DNA of 64,000 nucleotides, from assembly GCF_048128805.1 (NCBI RefSeq), contig NC_136019.1:16123881-16187880 (forward strand), written 5' to 3'. Below are positions 22,815 through 34,522 of this stretch, in pieces; position 1 is the first letter of the stretch; each line of letters opens with the position of its first letter. The notes beneath the pieces were generated by a model, which was given only the letters and a program-made list of their open reading frames with translations, was not told the origin of the DNA and did not search any database. The translations under genes were made by a program, and so were the position numbers. This DNA is from Centroberyx gerrardi. Its lineage: Eukaryota > Chordata > Actinopteri > Beryciformes > Berycidae.

Positions 22815-25800
22815 ATGGCTTATGGGCTGCTCATCTTGCTGCTCACAGGTCGGTGCCTCTTGTTTGATTAGTATGACTGTTTTGATATTTGAAATACTAC
22901 AACTACAATAATACAACTTTCACAATCTTACTCAGTACCACACACAAAGGTTTTTGGACGGGGGTTCTAGGCAAAAAATGTGCACAAACGGTTTAATAGA
23001 AGGCTAAGGTGTTCTTTTTAAGTAGGGTTATTGGTTTTTGTGATTATTTTCATGATAAATATATTCAGTCAGAAAATAAATTAATACACATAATGGGGAA
23101 AGGAGGTGTATCAGCTTGAGCTTACTTTTAAACATTATCTGTGGATACATCTGATCTTCAGTCATTGCTCAGAACAGTAAATGTGGGCTGTGAAACACGG
23201 CTGTGAATTTACATTCACAGCCGTGTTTCAAGGTACATGTCACATGTACATAACATGTGACATGTACCTTGAAACAGGGCTGTGAATGTAAATAAGAACA
23301 TTGTGGAGGACCTGTTTGGAGTCCAATGCCTGAAGCACTAATCCATCACAGCTCACTTTGAGCTACTAGTTTAACTGGTTCTTTCCCTCTGTTGTTCAGC
23401 AGTGATCAGAATTGATTTAGTGAGAAACAAGCTGTGGTGGCCAAATTGTTGTCAGATGACATGAAATCCACATTGCAAAAAATCTCGGCCTTAACAAGTC
23501 ATTTAGTCCATTATTGGGTCCTAAAATTGTAATTTTCTTATAACAAGTGAAAAAAATCTGCCAATGGAGTTCGATAATTTCACTTGTTTCCAATGCTTGT
23601 TTCAAGAATTTTGTAGAATCAAGTTTCATTTTCTTGAAAGCCCAAGTACAAAAAAAGTATATTTTCTGAAAGTATACTACTTTTTAGATTACTTTTTATG
23701 TATTCTAAATATACTAAATTTGTGTTAAATTGAAACCACATAAGTTGCACTTAGTGTGTTAGAAGTACTTAAGATTGCTTAAATATATTACTTATTATAA
23801 ATATATATTATTATTTTTGAGTGCTTTTGGCTACCAAAATAGTATACGTTTCAAAAAATATACTTTAAGTATCAGAAGTGTGATTTTGTATCTGTACTTA
23901 AAGTATATTAATATTTTACTTAGTGCATTCTATATAACATAAATAAATACACATCATGCAGATATATGAACAAATTTTCTCTTATTTTTGTTCATATCCA
24001 CGATTTGTTCTTATTTTGTTAGTACCCATTGATTTCTGGGATTCACCAATGTTTTCTTATTTTTGCTCTTCTCTTAGGTAAGAGAAAATTTTACGAGTGG
24101 TCGAGAGCACTCTTACCAAGATAAGAAAAAACATCTCGTTTTCACAGTCCACAAATTGTTTGTCCAACGCAAGGAAACATAAGTTTTAAATTTGAGGAAC
24201 ATAAAAAAACGCATGAATATCATATAATCAAATTAGGATTATTATATGTTTTAGAGTAATTATAATGATTGGATTATTAAATTCGTGGGCTAAAGAAATA
24301 CTATTGGTCCATTGATCCCAATTAAGACTATAAAAACCCTTGGATGATATTGTTGCATTCAGCTTCTGAATGGCTTACATACTGCTTTTAGATGCTTTGG
24401 CCATCCAGGCCTTACGCAGAGAACGCGTTTTTAGAGATCACACAGATCTATTTGATGAGACGGATGAATGGCTGCTGAGCCGTTTCAGATTGCCAAGAGC
24501 ACCTCTCCAATTCTTGGCCATGTGCCAGAGTATTTGCACACGGCACAACACCTGCCCTTATATGATGTTTAGGGGGCGTTACCTATGCTAATAACAAACA
24601 ATCGGCCACGCGCCTCCGATTTATGATCAAGTGGGATTCATCATTCAGCACACCTGGGTAAGAGCAGATTTGGATGGTTAAGAACGTTTGGTGCATCTGG
24701 AGTTGACTTCTCTTATTTATTCTCTTAACAGAAAATTAAGAGAAACTATAAGAGAAATTTAAGAGAATGTTGCTGCATGAGGCCCACTGTGTATAGTATA
24801 AGTATATTTCAGTATGTGCTTAAACATAGGCTATTGAAAATATATTTTCCATGTATTGTTGATTACTGTCAGCTATCCAAGTATTCAAATATACTTAATT
24901 TATCCCAAAGGGGGTCAATTTGAAGCAGAACACCAAAACAGCACACATTCATCATACACATTCAAAATAGAAATTAGATAAATGAGTGAAATGATTAAAT
25001 ACATACAAAATCTAAAACAAAATGTGATACTTCTTAAAACCAAGTTAATAAATTGGAGGTAGAATCAGTTAGAATTAAGCACAGGTGCATGTATGTTGCA
25101 TAAGCAGGTCTAAGTACTGACTGAGGTAAGCATCTCTTTAGGGTGCTGAATGAGGGAACCATCCCTTTTACATTTACTGTTAACCAGTCCAATTACCTCA
25201 GGGATAAAACCAAATGTTCCCGATTTGTACTGCAAGTGGGCTTCTGAAACGTATTCCTGAAGGCATCAATACAAAAATTATACTTTAAGTATAGAAAATT
25301 TAGTACTTTTTTTACTTGGGAGTAGTGCAGTGAGCTGCTTTATTCTGACTTGTTTCAAGATATTGACACTCATTTCTAGAAAATTCCTGAAACTGCATTG
25401 GAAACAAGTGGAGTGATCTCACCCCACTGGCAGAATTTTTCTCTTGCCTTTTGCAGTGCAATGGGGCTTTCTGAGCAGGTCCAGTGGAGCACATTTGGCT
25501 TCATTGTGGCAATGAAAGCATAAAGTCTGTCTGGGACAGATGGGGTGGGTGGGGGGTTACTTTATTTTACACTGTAGGAACATGTATGAATGAATGAATG
25601 AATTACACCAATATGAATGGAAGAAATGAAATAATTAATCAGTCACAATGCCTCATTGAAACAACTCTTAGCTGATGAAAAATACACTAAAACATTTTAA
25701 CTTCTTTCCAAACCGTTACCGTCAAGAAAAAGAAATGTAAGCAATGAGGAAAGAAGCTCTGCCAAACCCCATGGTGTCTGTGTTAACCACACTTCCATTT

Positions 25801-28800
25801 AGTACACATAGGGCTCATTCATAAAACTCTGCAGTAACAGAATAGCGGCGCACAAAATCTGCAACCTGGTAATTTTACCTGATTCATAAATTTACCACAG
25901 CCGTGAATACCATGACGGAGCCACATTAAGGCCGTGTCCTCAGCTGTAGGCTGGGAGACAGCTAATGAAAACCACCTGTGTGTCAGTGCAATGGGCAGCA
26001 TGCACTCCTACTGCTGTAATGTTGGTCAGGATAAATCAAATGTTTATGATAGAAGTTACTGAATTTATAAATTGACCAAAGGTGGCAATTGTGACCTAAT
26101 GAAGACTTATCAAAACGTTGTAAGATAATTCATATTGGAGCATTGGCAGCTGTGTGCGGCATTCTCTTTCTTAAATACTTCAGCTCTACTACACTCCAGC
26201 AGCTGCAAAAAAGTTTCTGGGATGTGCATATGGTCATCATCGTCCATCATATCATTATAAACTGAATCAAATCAGATGGAAACTGGCTTTTATAACAGCA
26301 ATCAGAGCGGTAATTAATGATTGCATTGTGTGATGGAGAAACTCAGAGTCTGGACCCAAATGCAAACGCTGGTAGACAAAGTACGTAGGCTGAAGCAGGA
26401 TACTTTACTCATAGTCAAGAGGCAGTAGTACAGTCGGCAACAGGTAATCAGATGGGCAAACAATCCAAATCGGCAGGCAGGCAAAGGAATCAGTAATTCA
26501 AAATCTGGCAGGTAACAGGTCATAGAAGGCAAGAACGCTAAGACAACTCAGACGATCTGACAAATACTACAGGGGAACACAGACTATACTGTATATACAC
26601 TGAGACTAATGAGAGAACAGGGAACAGCTGACTGGATGGGATGGAGTCTAGGAGCTGACAGGCTGATAGCAGGCAGGTGAAGCCGGGACAGGCAGGTGAA
26701 GGCGGGACAAAGTCACAGGACTAATTGGCTGATGGCAGACAGGTGTGTAGGTGCAGAAGGAGGGAACCCAGAAGGCAAGGCAGGAACTACAGGGCCTGGG
26801 GAGAAACAAAGGGAACACACAGAACACAGAGACAAGACTAGGGCTGCGGTCGAATAGTCTTTTTTGCTTAGGAAGGTTCCTAACTGAGTGAAATGACCCG
26901 GAAGTACCTAAGTGGCAGCCATGATAAGAGCTGTTCGAATTCTCTAAATGCCAAGGAAAGGTGCTTCAATGCTTCCTTACTTAGCTCCTTTAGCATAGAA
27001 TACACTGGACCATCCTTTACGAAAGGAAAGGAGATAATGCCGTCCCACAATTCTTTGCGGCAGCAACGACGCACCATTCGGCCGTTCACGAAAACAAACG
27101 ATCATGACCGACAAGGGACGCAGATCATCAAGCAAGTTACCGTTGCTTATTAAGCATGTTCCATCTTATGCCATAACTTGCTAATATGCTTATATGTTTT
27201 TAACTTTCAACAATATGTTAAACCCATAGAGGCGAACTATGAACGTTACGCTGCTGTTGTAAAATGATCAAAGTGAAGTTAACGTTGTAGCCTAACCTAT
27301 GCTCAGTTTGCATTAGTTATTTCTTCATTTTGAGCGTTGTTGTATTGCCAGCCTTTAGCAATATCATTAATTAATTTTACTTCAGTCACAGATGCTGACA
27401 CCCTTGCCTTAATAGAGGCCTGTATCAGCCATAACAACTTCAAAGCACAATCAAGTCAACATTTCAGGGTGTTTACTGAGTTGTGTGGTGGTTCTTAAGC
27501 TATTATATGCATAGGCTTATATGGGGCGAAGTATCTAAGATGCACTTTTAGTAGTCCATATTCGGAACATTGTAGTTTCACCACGGCAGACCACGTCATT
27601 AACATCCGCCGTCGCATAATTACGTAGCCTAGTGTAAGTGCAGTCGGATTCTCTTAGCACCGCGGTTGTCTTTTCCTAAGTCCTTATGAATTCTCCTTCA
27701 CATCTTTCCTTGACCTCATGACGTTTTCCAACGAGGTCAAGGAAAAGTGGTTAGGAATAGGAGTTAGGACGTATTTTTTTGACTATTCGACCGCAGCCCA
27801 GGGAGAGATGCAGGTAGATGCAGGCGTAGCCATGACAGCATTGAGTCATATTTATTAAACATTTTCATGTTTCCAATGATAATGAATGCCCTGAGACACA
27901 ATGTAACTTTATCTATTGTTTTTTTTTAATAATTACTATTTGTTTCCATTAGTTCACATTAATTTCTACAATATGTTGTCTGACTAGAGCAGGTGGTATT
28001 TTTTGCGCCGTTGCGTTTATGAATCACTTTCACAATATGTAATGAACAAAAGGGGTGGAAGTAGGGGGAAAACGGTAACACTAATAATGTCTTGGTATTT
28101 CACGTTTATGAATGAGAAAACACCCTACTGTGATGGTATCTGCCCCTAATGTCATGTTAAACCTGCTGGTAAATTTTATATATGAGCCTCATAATGTGTT
28201 CATACACCTGGTTTGTTCATGTGAAAAACCTACATACACCAAAACAAATATGTTTTGTTGTAGGCGCACTGGTCAATGTTGCCTCTGCCCAGTCTCGCCA
28301 GTACCACTTTGTTAGCACACCAGTGAACTGGACCACAGCCCAGAGCTTCTGCAGAGAGACCTACACCGACCTGGCCACCATAGAAAACACAGCAGACCTC
28401 AGCGCAGTTAACAGCACCACATCCAGCTACGCAGGCAAGTTCTTGATATTTGAATCCTATAGACGGAGTCTAAGTCCACATTGTGCATATTTGGATAATC
28501 ATTTTTAGTATGAATCTGGTTTTGTACAGGCAAGGCGTGGATTGGTCTTTATGATGACTTGGTAAACAGTTGGAGATGGTCCAGCTTCTATGGCGAAGGG
28601 GAGACAGAGTTTAGAAACTGGTATATCTCCCAGCCCAACAACCTTGGAGGACAACAGTACTGCGGGGAGCTTTTCACTGGGAGTCCGTACTTTGGCACCT
28701 GGGGAGACACTGACTGCAGCATCACACGCCCCTTTGTCTGCTATAATGGTGAGTCCTTAATGTCTAATAAGACTGAATAAATAAACAATTGGATAGATCA

Positions 28801-29075
28801 ACTCCACCAAATTTCTATAAATATCAAGTCCTTTCCTCATATCACTTCCAGAGTTTCCAAGTCCCTTGAGTTGCAAAGTCTCTTCATCCAATTTTTAGAG
28901 CAATTAGCCAACATCTTTCTAGACAGCTTCCAAAGATCCCAAGTCCCTTTTGATATCCCAACACCCTCTATTTAGAGAGGACACTACCAAACCCCATTTT
29001 AAACCGTTTTGCCCCTGCATCACCGCTGTGTCTCACTTTATTGCATACTAGACATGGAGTCAACAATATCATATA

Positions 29076-29147
<72 letters not shown>

Positions 29148-32100
29148 ATCCAGATGAAATGTTCTTCATCTCTTCCTACTACTTCTTACAATGAGACTTA
29201 TGCAGACTTTGTAGCAAAATGAGTGTTGCTCACTGTAGATGATTTTTATTTATAATTCCTCTGCTATATTTCCAGGTACGATGGATGGAAATATAACCTT
29301 TGTTAAGGTCAGCGATCAAAAGAATTGGACCGAAGCTCAGAGATACTGCAGGGAGAATTATGTAGATCTGGCCAGGTATGCGTCATCAAGACTCTAGGAA
29401 GTGGCAAACTGGTGTACCTTGGAGTGTAGCTCAACTTTTGTTTTGTTTTCTAAATCAGAAACAACGAAGGTCAAACATGAGTATTAGTTTTATGTCATTA
29501 AAATTAAATCACAGGAATATTTTTCAGGCCACTATGGCTCTGGGCTTTGCATTTCTTTCTTTTAGTTGATGGTAGTATTGGTGATATAGAAATTGAAGAT
29601 TATTCAACTGTTGTCCACTGTTAGAAAATACTACCAAATACTTACATAAACACACAAGGCTCTAAGTCAATAACTTGGCATACCTTAAAATGTGCGCATG
29701 TTGTGTTTCCCCATCAGTGTGAGGAACGAGACAGAAAATGACCTCATCACGGCCCTGGCAGGTATGGACTTTGTGTGGATCGGCCTTTACCGGGAAAAAC
29801 TGTGGTCTGATGGGAGCACCTCGCTCTTTCGACACTGGAGCAGCGGGCAACCGGATTTCGCCAGCGATGCGGAGCAATGTGTCGCCTCATCGTTCAGTGA
29901 CCCGGGAGGGTGGTCGGATGATGACTGTTCCCTCAGTCTCCCATTCATCTGTTACACAGCCAGTAATGACATCTCATCTCTCCTCTCTCTCTTTCTGTCT
30001 GTGTTCTCTCTCAACAAAGCTCCATGGAAAGTCACATTAAGCACTTCACTAGTGGATGTTTTAAGTCAAGTCACAATACAATCAACAACAAAGCCTTATT
30101 TCTTGATTTAGACTGGAATTTCACCTTCAAAATGGAATTCACATTATTTCTATAATGGCAGAGTTTAGATTTGTGAACATGAACAAGGCATGAACAAGAG
30201 AGGTAGAAGAATCTGTTAAGAGCTGCATAGGCGAAGCATATAGGACTACATACACAAACCTGTTTAATCTAAAGAGCATAAGTGATATCAACATGATGAA
30301 AACTGCTCAATGTTTTAAAATGACCGTGATGAAACAACTTTGTGGTATCTAGCTTGAACGCTTGGCATAAATACAATGATCTCATTTTTTATTTTATTAT
30401 TTCTCCAATCGTTTTTAATGGAATAAAAGGGTAAAACAATGGCAATCAAACAAATAAAAGTCATTTTGCCTGTTTGATAAGTTGTCCTTGTTGTCTTAGT
30501 TCCCCCCAATGCAGAAGGCTTCAGCTCAACAGCACAAGAGGAGACTAGTATCACTCTGCAGTGGAACAAAGTGAACAGCATTGTCGACTATATTCTTCAA
30601 TTTGATGGTGCAGAGATAAGCATTACTGCGCCAGTAGGAGATGGACCAGTAACTCACACAGTCTCATCTCTCACTGCTGGGACTCAATACACATTCACTC
30701 TCTTCACTGTGTTTGAGAATGTCAGAAGCAGTGGAGTCAACATTACTGCAGTCACTGGTAAGATATCCTACTTCAATAATTGTGTACTGTACCTACAGAA
30801 GGCTCTTATCAATATCAGAGGGCTCTGATCAAAGTTCTCACCTGAAGCTGCTTTGTGTTACTCCTCGTTATCATTCCAATTAATTTATTTTGGGATAAAA
30901 AATGGCACAAATGAAAGTAATTGCAGAGATACTCGGGATGTGTGAGAAGTTGAACTGGTCTTTATTTTTAACTTTGCTTCGGTCACTCTTTCTTTCCCAG
31001 CTCCACTCAATGCAGAAGTCTTAAGATCAACGGGACAAAATGAGACTAGAAGATTGCATCTCTCCCTTGATAGGGTCTCATCTCCTCTCGATGCAGAAGG
31101 CTTCAGATCAACAGCACAAGATGAGACTGTAAGATTGCATCTCTCCTTTGATATGCTCTCATTTCCTCTCAATGCAGAAGGCTTCGGATCAACAGCACAA
31201 AATGAGACTAGTATCACTCTGCAGTGGAATAAAGTGAACAGCATTGTCAACTATAGTCTCCAGTTTGATGGTGTAGAGATAAACATCACTGCACCAGCAG
31301 GATATGGACCAGTAACTCACACAGTCTCATCTCTCACTGCTGGGACTGAATACACATTTACTCTCTTCACTGTGTTTGAGAATGTCAGAAGCAGTGGAGT
31401 AAGGATTACTGCAGTCACTGGTAAGATTTTTGGCTTCATGTTATGTGCACTGTAGCTACACAGCATGCCATAAATGTACATTTATTTGCTGGGCACAATT
31501 GTCTCTCACTGAATGCCCCGCTTCACTACGTATATATAATGTTAACATTAGGAGTGTCATAATAGCCAAAAGAGTAAAATCCCATGTTCACCTACAGTGA
31601 TGAAATTTACGAAGCCTCTTGAAGGGGGAGCTCGTCTTTAATCACTGATCACAGTGTGGTGTTTTAAAGTAAAACGTGAAAAAATAATTTCAACACCAGC
31701 ATTCAACCAGTTGTTTTTACCCCATGACAGGTACCAATCTGTAGCCATTTTGTGTCCACCCTAGTGAGCATTACATTTCATTCATGTGGGGATGCAAAAT
31801 GGAGCAACTTAAGCAACCAAAAGTAACGCTGATCACTAGAAAGCACAAGCTCTGGTTGATAAATGTCATCACTTCTCTTTTTTTGTCTCAGTTCCTCTCA
31901 ATGCAGAAGGCTGCAAATCAACAGCACAAGATGAGACTAGTATCACTCTGCAATGGAATAAAATGAACAGCACCACCAACTATATTCTCCAGTTTGATGG
32001 TGCAGAGATCAACATCACTGCACCAGTAGGAGATGGACCAGTGACTCACACAGTCTCATCCCTCACTGCTGGGACTGAATACACATTCACTCTCTTCACT

Positions 32101-34400
32101 GTGTTTGAGAATGTCAGAAGCAGTGGAGTCAACATTACTGCAGTCACTGGTAAGACATCTGACTTGACTGCATATGCATTTGCAAGGAAGGCTATTTTCT
32201 GTTAAACTGTATTCACTGTGGGGCAACCTTGTACTTACCCTATATTTACTGTGAGCAAGAGGGGAACAAGCACTGCTTTATTTTACAGCCTGCACACGTT
32301 GTACTTGCTCCATTACTACAGGGAACAAGCACCAATAACATTTGTTTTGTCCCCCCTAATTACGCTGCTGTACCCTGTATCATTTTATCATTTTTTAAGT
32401 ATGCAGTAATTATGAAAATAGTCACACCATAATTACCTTATAAATCTCTAATAATTACAAAATTGTTACCCCTTAATTCCTGGACTTCTTGTTTTGTTAC
32501 CCTGTAACTACAGCATTGTTATTTTATTAGTACCCCATAATTATGATCTAGTTACACCGTAATTAGCGGGCTGTAATATAAAGCGTTACCCAAATTTCTT
32601 CCAAAGAGAACCAGTGGTTTTCACCCCATGATAAGTGCAATCTGCAGCCATTTTGTGTCCCTCCTAGTCAGCAGTAGGTTTCATTTATGTGTGGATGCAA
32701 AATGGAGCGAATTCAACAACCAACCGGAATGCTGATCATTTTTAAGTACAAGACCTGCTTAATAAATTCCCCCTTCCTCTTTTTATGTCTCAGTTCCTCT
32801 CAATGCAGAAGGCTTCAAAGTAGCAGGACGAGATGAGACTAGTATCACTCTGCAGTGGAACAAAGTCAACAGCATTGTCGACTATATTCTCCAGTTTGAT
32901 GGTACAGAGATAAACATCACTGCACCAGTAGGAGATGGACCAGTAACTCACACAGTCTCACCTCTCACTGCTGGGACTGGATACGGATTCACTCTCTTCA
33001 CTGTGTTTGAGAATGTCAGAAGCAGTGGAGTAAGGATTTCTGCAGTCACTGGTATTCACTTGTTGGTTTTTTTGTATAAATTAATGCCTTCCTTGATTCA
33101 TAAGAACATCTTTCCATTTTCTCCTTCATACAGTTAAGAACAGCCCTTCAGTTTCAACTTATAATTTTAGTATTTTGAGCACATTTTCAAGGAAATTATC
33201 AACATAACCTTCCTTTAGCTTGTCAGTATCCACAATCAACTGATCAGAATGTATACTTCTTATCTTCAGTTTAATATCTTGCATAATCCTGTAGAAATTA
33301 TTTTCATTTACAAAGGACATCTTTGATGAGTTCTTTGAATTATTAACAAAACATTAACGCATCTTATTATTTTTCTTTCATTGCACATGAACACCACCTT
33401 ACCAAAAATAACTTTGCTCCACCTCCTACAACTACTGCTGCAACAGGGCCTTGTAAGTCTGTGCATTTTCTATTTACATTGAAGAAGTAGCTCAACTTGT
33501 AGTTGTAAACTATTTCATTCTATTCTTAAAGGTCCCTTATCGTGCAAAACAGGATTTCCCTGGCCTCTTTGATTATAAAGGAGTTGGATGTGCTATCTAA
33601 ACATTGTGAAAGAATCAAAACGCACGGTCGCCAAACTAAATCCACACAATCCATATTAGAAAAGCGAGCCTCTAAACGAGCCGTTTGGACTTGCGTAACT
33701 TTTTGGCGTCACAAAGGTTCGCTCATTATCATTTTTGTAAGAAATAATAGGCTAAAAGCGGTTGAGCGGTTGTCATTGTTTTTTACCGGAGAGTTTTCCC
33801 TACCTGCAGCTGCGGTGACTCACGTTTCACTCTTGAAACAGTTAGCCAATCAGAACAGAGGGGTCGTTAATATTAATGAGCCTTAAAGGCACAGCAACAG
33901 AAACAGCCTGTTGTTGAGAGATGCTGGAAAATGAACGTGTAAAAATGGATTGAGAGTGTTTTTGGTACATGACACCACACAAACAGCTTTTCATGGACCT
34001 CAAGACATAAAATAAAACACTGGAAAGTGTAGAATATGGGACCTTTAAAAAATGTTGAGCCTTTGATCATGATAGCAGTACACATTTACTCTGAGTGAAC
34101 AAATAACCAAATATATAATCTTAAAATGTAAAATGCATCTCTGAAAAACAATTTTCAGCAGATATTGGAAAGTTGTATTATATAGCCTATTGAAATATAT
34201 TTATGTCAACAGATAATGTCCTTGGATTGATCGCCAGACTGCAGTCATCGCTTGAGCTGTCAGACTCAGACATCAGGAATCTCATGGAGGAGGTAACAGT
34301 GGCTGGTGTTTATGTATAGTAAAATTCATGCTGTATCAATATCAATATCAGACACTTTTTATTCAATATGGATATTGATATCTTCAATATTAAAAGCTCA

Positions 34401-34446
<46 letters not shown>

Positions 34447-34522
34447 GATCTAGCTCTTCAGAACATACGGAGTGTCATCATACATCTCCCTGAATGTTAC
34501 ATCTGTTCAGAGAGAAGCCTGA
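22815..34522 (+). CDS. Gene B: secreted C-type lectin / fibronectin III protein
   Basis: Predicted exons: 22815-22848, 28264-28434, 28530-28748, 29276-29375, 29718-29962, 30500-30757, 31001-31420, 31892-32149, 32794-33051, 34213-34292, 34454-34522; total 2,112 nt, 703 residues, phases consistent throughout. A split signal peptide (MAYGLLILLLTG then ALVNVASA) leads into CTLD1 (about 24-140) and CTLD2 (142-256). Each CTLD has four canonical cysteines and a WIGLY core; CTLD1 has QPN with WGDTDC and CTLD2 has the galactose-type QPD with WSDDDC, so sugar binding is plausible but unproven. Four FN3 exons follow (257-654), the second enlarged to 140 codons, then the tail shared with gene A. The tail weakly recalls CLEC20A-type fish lectins. 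A non-coding leader exon probably ends at 22,660 (ACAG before GTAAGA). No transmembrane segment. Specific ligand unknown. Confidence 0.82.
23191..23293 (+). repeat. Compound palindrome: 41-bp-arm hairpin plus 18-bp-arm hairpin
   Basis: 23,207-23,247 and 23,253-23,293 are reverse complements over 41 bp with a single mismatch and a 5-base loop. The left arm is also the right half of a second perfect palindrome at 23,191-23,230 (18-bp arms, 4-base loop). It lies inside the long first coding intron of gene B. Confidence 0.9.
23641..25320 (+). mobile_element. Middle DNA element of nest 1 (CCCAAGTA ends)
   Basis: CCCAAGTACAAAAAAAGTA at the left end is inverted at the right end (TACTTTTTTTACTTGGG), one base different. 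The interior is rich in AAGTATACTT-like motifs typical of fish MITEs. A 24,890-25,260 segment resembles the 3' end of another retroposon. It is interrupted by the element at about 24,038-24,784. Confidence 0.7.
24038..24784 (+). mobile_element. Inner element of nest 1 with PIF/Harbinger transposase fragment
   Basis: An open frame at 24,370-24,591 reads LLDALAIQALRRERVFRDHT then EWLLSRFRLPRA, the N-terminus of HARBI1-like PIF/Harbinger transposases. It ends at a stop after 73 codons, far short of the catalytic DDE domain. The flanks are imperfect inverted repeats rich in TTCTCTTA and TAAGAGAA. Confidence 0.7.
25500..25813 (+). other. Spacer inside intron of gene B
   Basis: AT-rich with a short GAAT repeat near 25,588. 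Nothing recognised. Confidence 0.35.
26327..27837. mobile_element. Solo LTR flanked by GCAT target duplication
   Basis: The segment starts TGTGATGG and ends CCATGACA (TG...CA) and is flanked on both sides by GCAT (26,323-26,326 and 27,838-27,841), as expected for an LTR-retrotransposon integration followed by LTR-LTR recombination. It is purine-rich with repeated GGCAGG motifs. The apparent length is inflated by a nested MITE at 26,841-27,799; the LTR proper is about 550 bp. No internal gag or pol. Confidence 0.6.
26841..27799 (+). mobile_element. Inner element of nest 2: MITE with perfect 19-bp TIRs
   Basis: GGGCTGCGGTCGAATAGTC at 26,841 is exactly inverted at 27,781-27,799. The interior has no transposase. 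A perfect 13-bp-arm hairpin (TTTCCTTGACCTC against GAGGTCAAGGAAA) lies at about 27,708-27,748. The target duplication is unclear. Confidence 0.8.
28749..29275 (+). other. Intron of gene B with (TA)n microsatellite
   Basis: Contains about 32 TA dinucleotides at 29,080-29,143. The rest shows nothing recognisable. Confidence 0.8.
31001..31246 (+). repeat. In-frame triplication within an FN3 exon of gene B
   Basis: An 81-bp (27-codon) unit is repeated at the start of the exon: PLNAEVLRSTGQNETRRLHL, then PLDAEGFRSTAQDETVRLHL, then PLNAEGFGSTAQNETSITLQ. Spacing between PL(N/D)AE motifs is exactly 27 residues. The exon remains open and phase 1-1 at 420 bp instead of 258. Confidence 0.9.
32275..32584 (+). 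mobile_element. MITE with GCTTTATTTTACAGCCTGC ends
   Basis: The left end 32,275-32,293 and right end GCGGGCTGTAATATAAAGC at 32,566-32,584 are inverted with a few differences. The interior has repeated TAATTAC motifs. It lies in the intron between FN3 exons 3 and 4 of gene B; no ORF. Confidence 0.6.
33530..34044 (+). mobile_element. 515-bp TTAA-flanked MITE (piggyBac- or Kolobok-type)
   Basis: AGGTCCC at the left and GGGACCT at the right form short inverted ends, flanked by TTAA at 33,526-33,529 and 34,045-34,048. The paralogous intron of gene A (around 15,313) has one TTAA and no insert, an empty site. ORFs inside it are not genes. Confidence 0.85.
34404..34443 (+). repeat. (GT)n microsatellite before last exon of gene B
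   Basis: TG run upstream of the GATCTAG acceptor; counterpart of the gene A repeat at 15,674. Confidence 0.9.

Larger units (their letters stand above)
23471..25458 (+). mobile_element. Outer DNA element of nest 1 (CAYTGCAAAA ends)
   Basis: The left end CATTGCAAAA at 23,471-23,480 and right end TTTTGCAGTG at 25,449-25,458 are inverted with one mismatch. Matching subterminal blocks (ACTTGTTTCCAATGC against GCATTGGAAACAAGT) are also inverted. The interior is split by the element at 23,641-25,320. Confidence 0.65.
25814..28116 (+). mobile_element. Outer DNA element of nest 2 (CTCATTCATAAA ends)
   Basis: CTCATTCATAAA at 25,814-25,825 is perfectly inverted as TTTATGAATGAG at 28,105-28,116, and subterminal blocks around GCGGCGCACAAAAT and TTTTTTGCGCCG are also inverted. 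The interior is interrupted by the solo LTR. No transposase frame. Confidence 0.55.

Noticed and set aside
26893-27153. 86-codon ORF as a gene
   Set aside because: Inside the 19-bp-TIR MITE, no domain recognised, opposed by another ORF of similar length.
33542-33886. 114-codon ORF with a signal-like start
   Set aside because: Lies wholly inside the TTAA-flanked MITE and is absent from the gene A empty site.
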